This document shows, piece by piece, positions 4,961 to 5,709 of a stretch of DNA of 5,709 bases. The stretch comes from Candidatus Zixiibacteriota bacterium (GTDB lineage Bacteria > Zixibacteria > MSB-5A5 > GN15 > PGXB01): assembly GCA_030591405.1 (NCBI GenBank), contig JAUVBC010000158.1, forward strand, positions 1 through 5,709, written 5' to 3'. Positions within the stretch are counted from its first letter, which is position 1, and each line of letters opens with the position of its first letter. Below the pieces are notes generated by a model. That model had not been told where the DNA came from, searched no databases, and saw only the letters and a program-made list of their open reading frames with translations. A program made the translations under genes and the position numbers.

Positions 4961-5709
4961 TACTTGATAAGTATAAATCTGAGATTGCCAAGATCACGGC
5001 CAAGGCGTTGGTGAATCTTTATCAGGATGATGATATAAATAGTAAGAAGATGCCATCGCTTGATTTTGAACAGATATACAATATGCTGGAGACTCCCAAA
5101 AATCCTAAGATGGGACAGTATGCTCTGGCGCTTTTTCAAATAGCCAAACAGGCTGGTTTAAATCCGAACAGTCTCAATCAGGCTCTGGTTAAAGCACAAA
5201 CGGCGCAGCTTGAGAAACGAAAAATATCATATTTTTCATTTTCCGCGTCGGGTGGTTTTAACAATGCCCGAATTGATACCGGGACGCTGGCCAAATATAC
5301 TTTGACTGAGATACTTGAAAAAAAGAATAAGTATGGTTCATCTGATTTGGGCGGCGGCGGAAATGTTATTTTTGATTTTTCCTCGCCAAATATAGCTAAA
5401 CCTTTTGGGGTTGGGCATCTTCGCTCGACCGCTATCGGAAATTCGCTCTATCGTGTTTATAAAAAACTCGGTTATAATTCGGTCGGAATAAATCATCTTG
5501 GCGACTGGGGAACTCAGTTTGGAAAACTAATTGTTGCTTTCAGGCTTTGGGGCAATGAAGACGAACTAAAAGAAAATCCGATACAAAAGCTTTTTGAACT
5601 GTATGTGAAATTTCACAAAGAAGAAAAAAACAATCCGATTCTTTCCGAGCAGGCGCGGGAGGCTTTTAAAGACCTCGAAGATGGCGATCAGGAAGCGGCT
5701 ACCCTTTGG
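4957..5709 (+). CDS. argS: Arginyl-tRNA synthetase, N-terminal 251 residues (3' truncated by window edge)
   Basis: This cytoplasmic class I synthetase charges tRNA-Arg with arginine using ATP. The visible part holds the ArgRS-specific N-terminal add-on domain (about 1-95), including the typical NPKMGQYALALFQIAK segment (49-64), and the start of the Rossmann catalytic domain: FDFSSPNIAKPFGVGHLRST (139-158) and NHLGDWGTQFGKLI just after, both hallmarks of ArgRS. The HIGH signature reads GVGH (151-154): the first His is Gly while the last His154 is kept. Between the two domains, roughly 110-137, is a charged stretch ending in GGGG that appears to be an insertion or linker. The KMSK-type loop and the anticodon-binding domain lie beyond the window. 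The frame stays open to the last base. It is the last visible gene of the dapF-MFS-orphan-argS set. Confidence 0.95.
   Translation, partial: MILDKYKSEIAKITAKALVNLYQDDDINSKKMPSLDFEQIYNMLETPKNPKMGQYALALFQIAKQAGLNPNSLNQALVKAQTAQLEKRKISYFSFSASGGFNNARIDTGTLAKYTLTEILEKKNKYGSSDLGGGGNVIFDFSSPNIAKPFGVGHLRSTAIGNSLYRVYKKLGYNSVGINHLGDWGTQFGKLIVAFRLWGNEDELKENPIQKLFELYVKFHKEEKNNPILSEQAREAFKDLEDGDQEAATLW

Noticed and set aside
4846..5139. Minus-strand open frame of 97 codons across the orphan/argS junction
   Set aside because: It is antisense to the ArgRS N-terminal domain and to the operon overlap; nothing supports translation.
1..5709. tRNA/rRNA genes, CRISPR arrays, insertion sequences, prophage attachment sites
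   Set aside because: I saw no cloverleaf-like or rRNA-like stretch, no regularly spaced repeats, no transposase or integrase, and no long terminal inverted or direct repeats.

Overview
This is a stretch of bacterial chromosome carrying mostly housekeeping and amino-acid genes, with no mobile element, CRISPR array or RNA gene that I can see. Base composition is moderately AT-rich, judged by eye. A Sec/SPII lipoprotein and a DapF-family protein (diaminopimelate pathway) suggest a diderm with DAP-type peptidoglycan metabolism. I cannot place it in a phylum from sequence alone; an FCB-like or candidate-phylum lineage is only an impression.

Layout. Positions 1-133 hold the last 43 codons of a Y-family DNA polymerase (DinB/Pol IV-like). 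A perfect bidirectional hairpin terminator (164-199) separates it from a convergent minus-strand lipoprotein gene of unknown function (217-966). A 195-bp divergent intergenic region (967-1161) holds mirrored promoter candidates and nested inverted repeats. It leads into a class I/II PLP aminotransferase of the LysN/MocR-type branch (1162-2382), closed by a strong GC-rich terminator (2399-2426). Then comes a tightly packed rightward set: a dapF homologue (about 2463-3308), a 12-TM MFS transporter (3318-4646), a 105-residue orphan (4643-4960) and argS (4957 to the window edge). Gene junctions in this set are a 9-nt gap, a 4-nt ATGA overlap and a second 4-nt ATGA overlap, so it reads as one operon with translational coupling at its 3' half.

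Most notable point. The DapF homologue keeps the residues expected to hold diaminopimelate (Asn14, Asn67, Asn164, Asn196, Glu214-Arg215, and the Gly-Asn and Gly-Thr turns). Both catalytic cysteines of the family (Cys73 and Cys217 in the E. coli/H. influenzae enzymes) are serines here, Ser76 and Ser223. The Glu of the second RGxGET motif is also Ala. This is either a DapF-fold enzyme with different chemistry, a substrate-binding but non-epimerising protein, or an unusual serine-based epimerase. Its neighbours (an amino-acid aminotransferase upstream, though across a terminator, and a transporter plus arginyl-tRNA synthetase downstream) fit amino-acid metabolism but do not identify a substrate.
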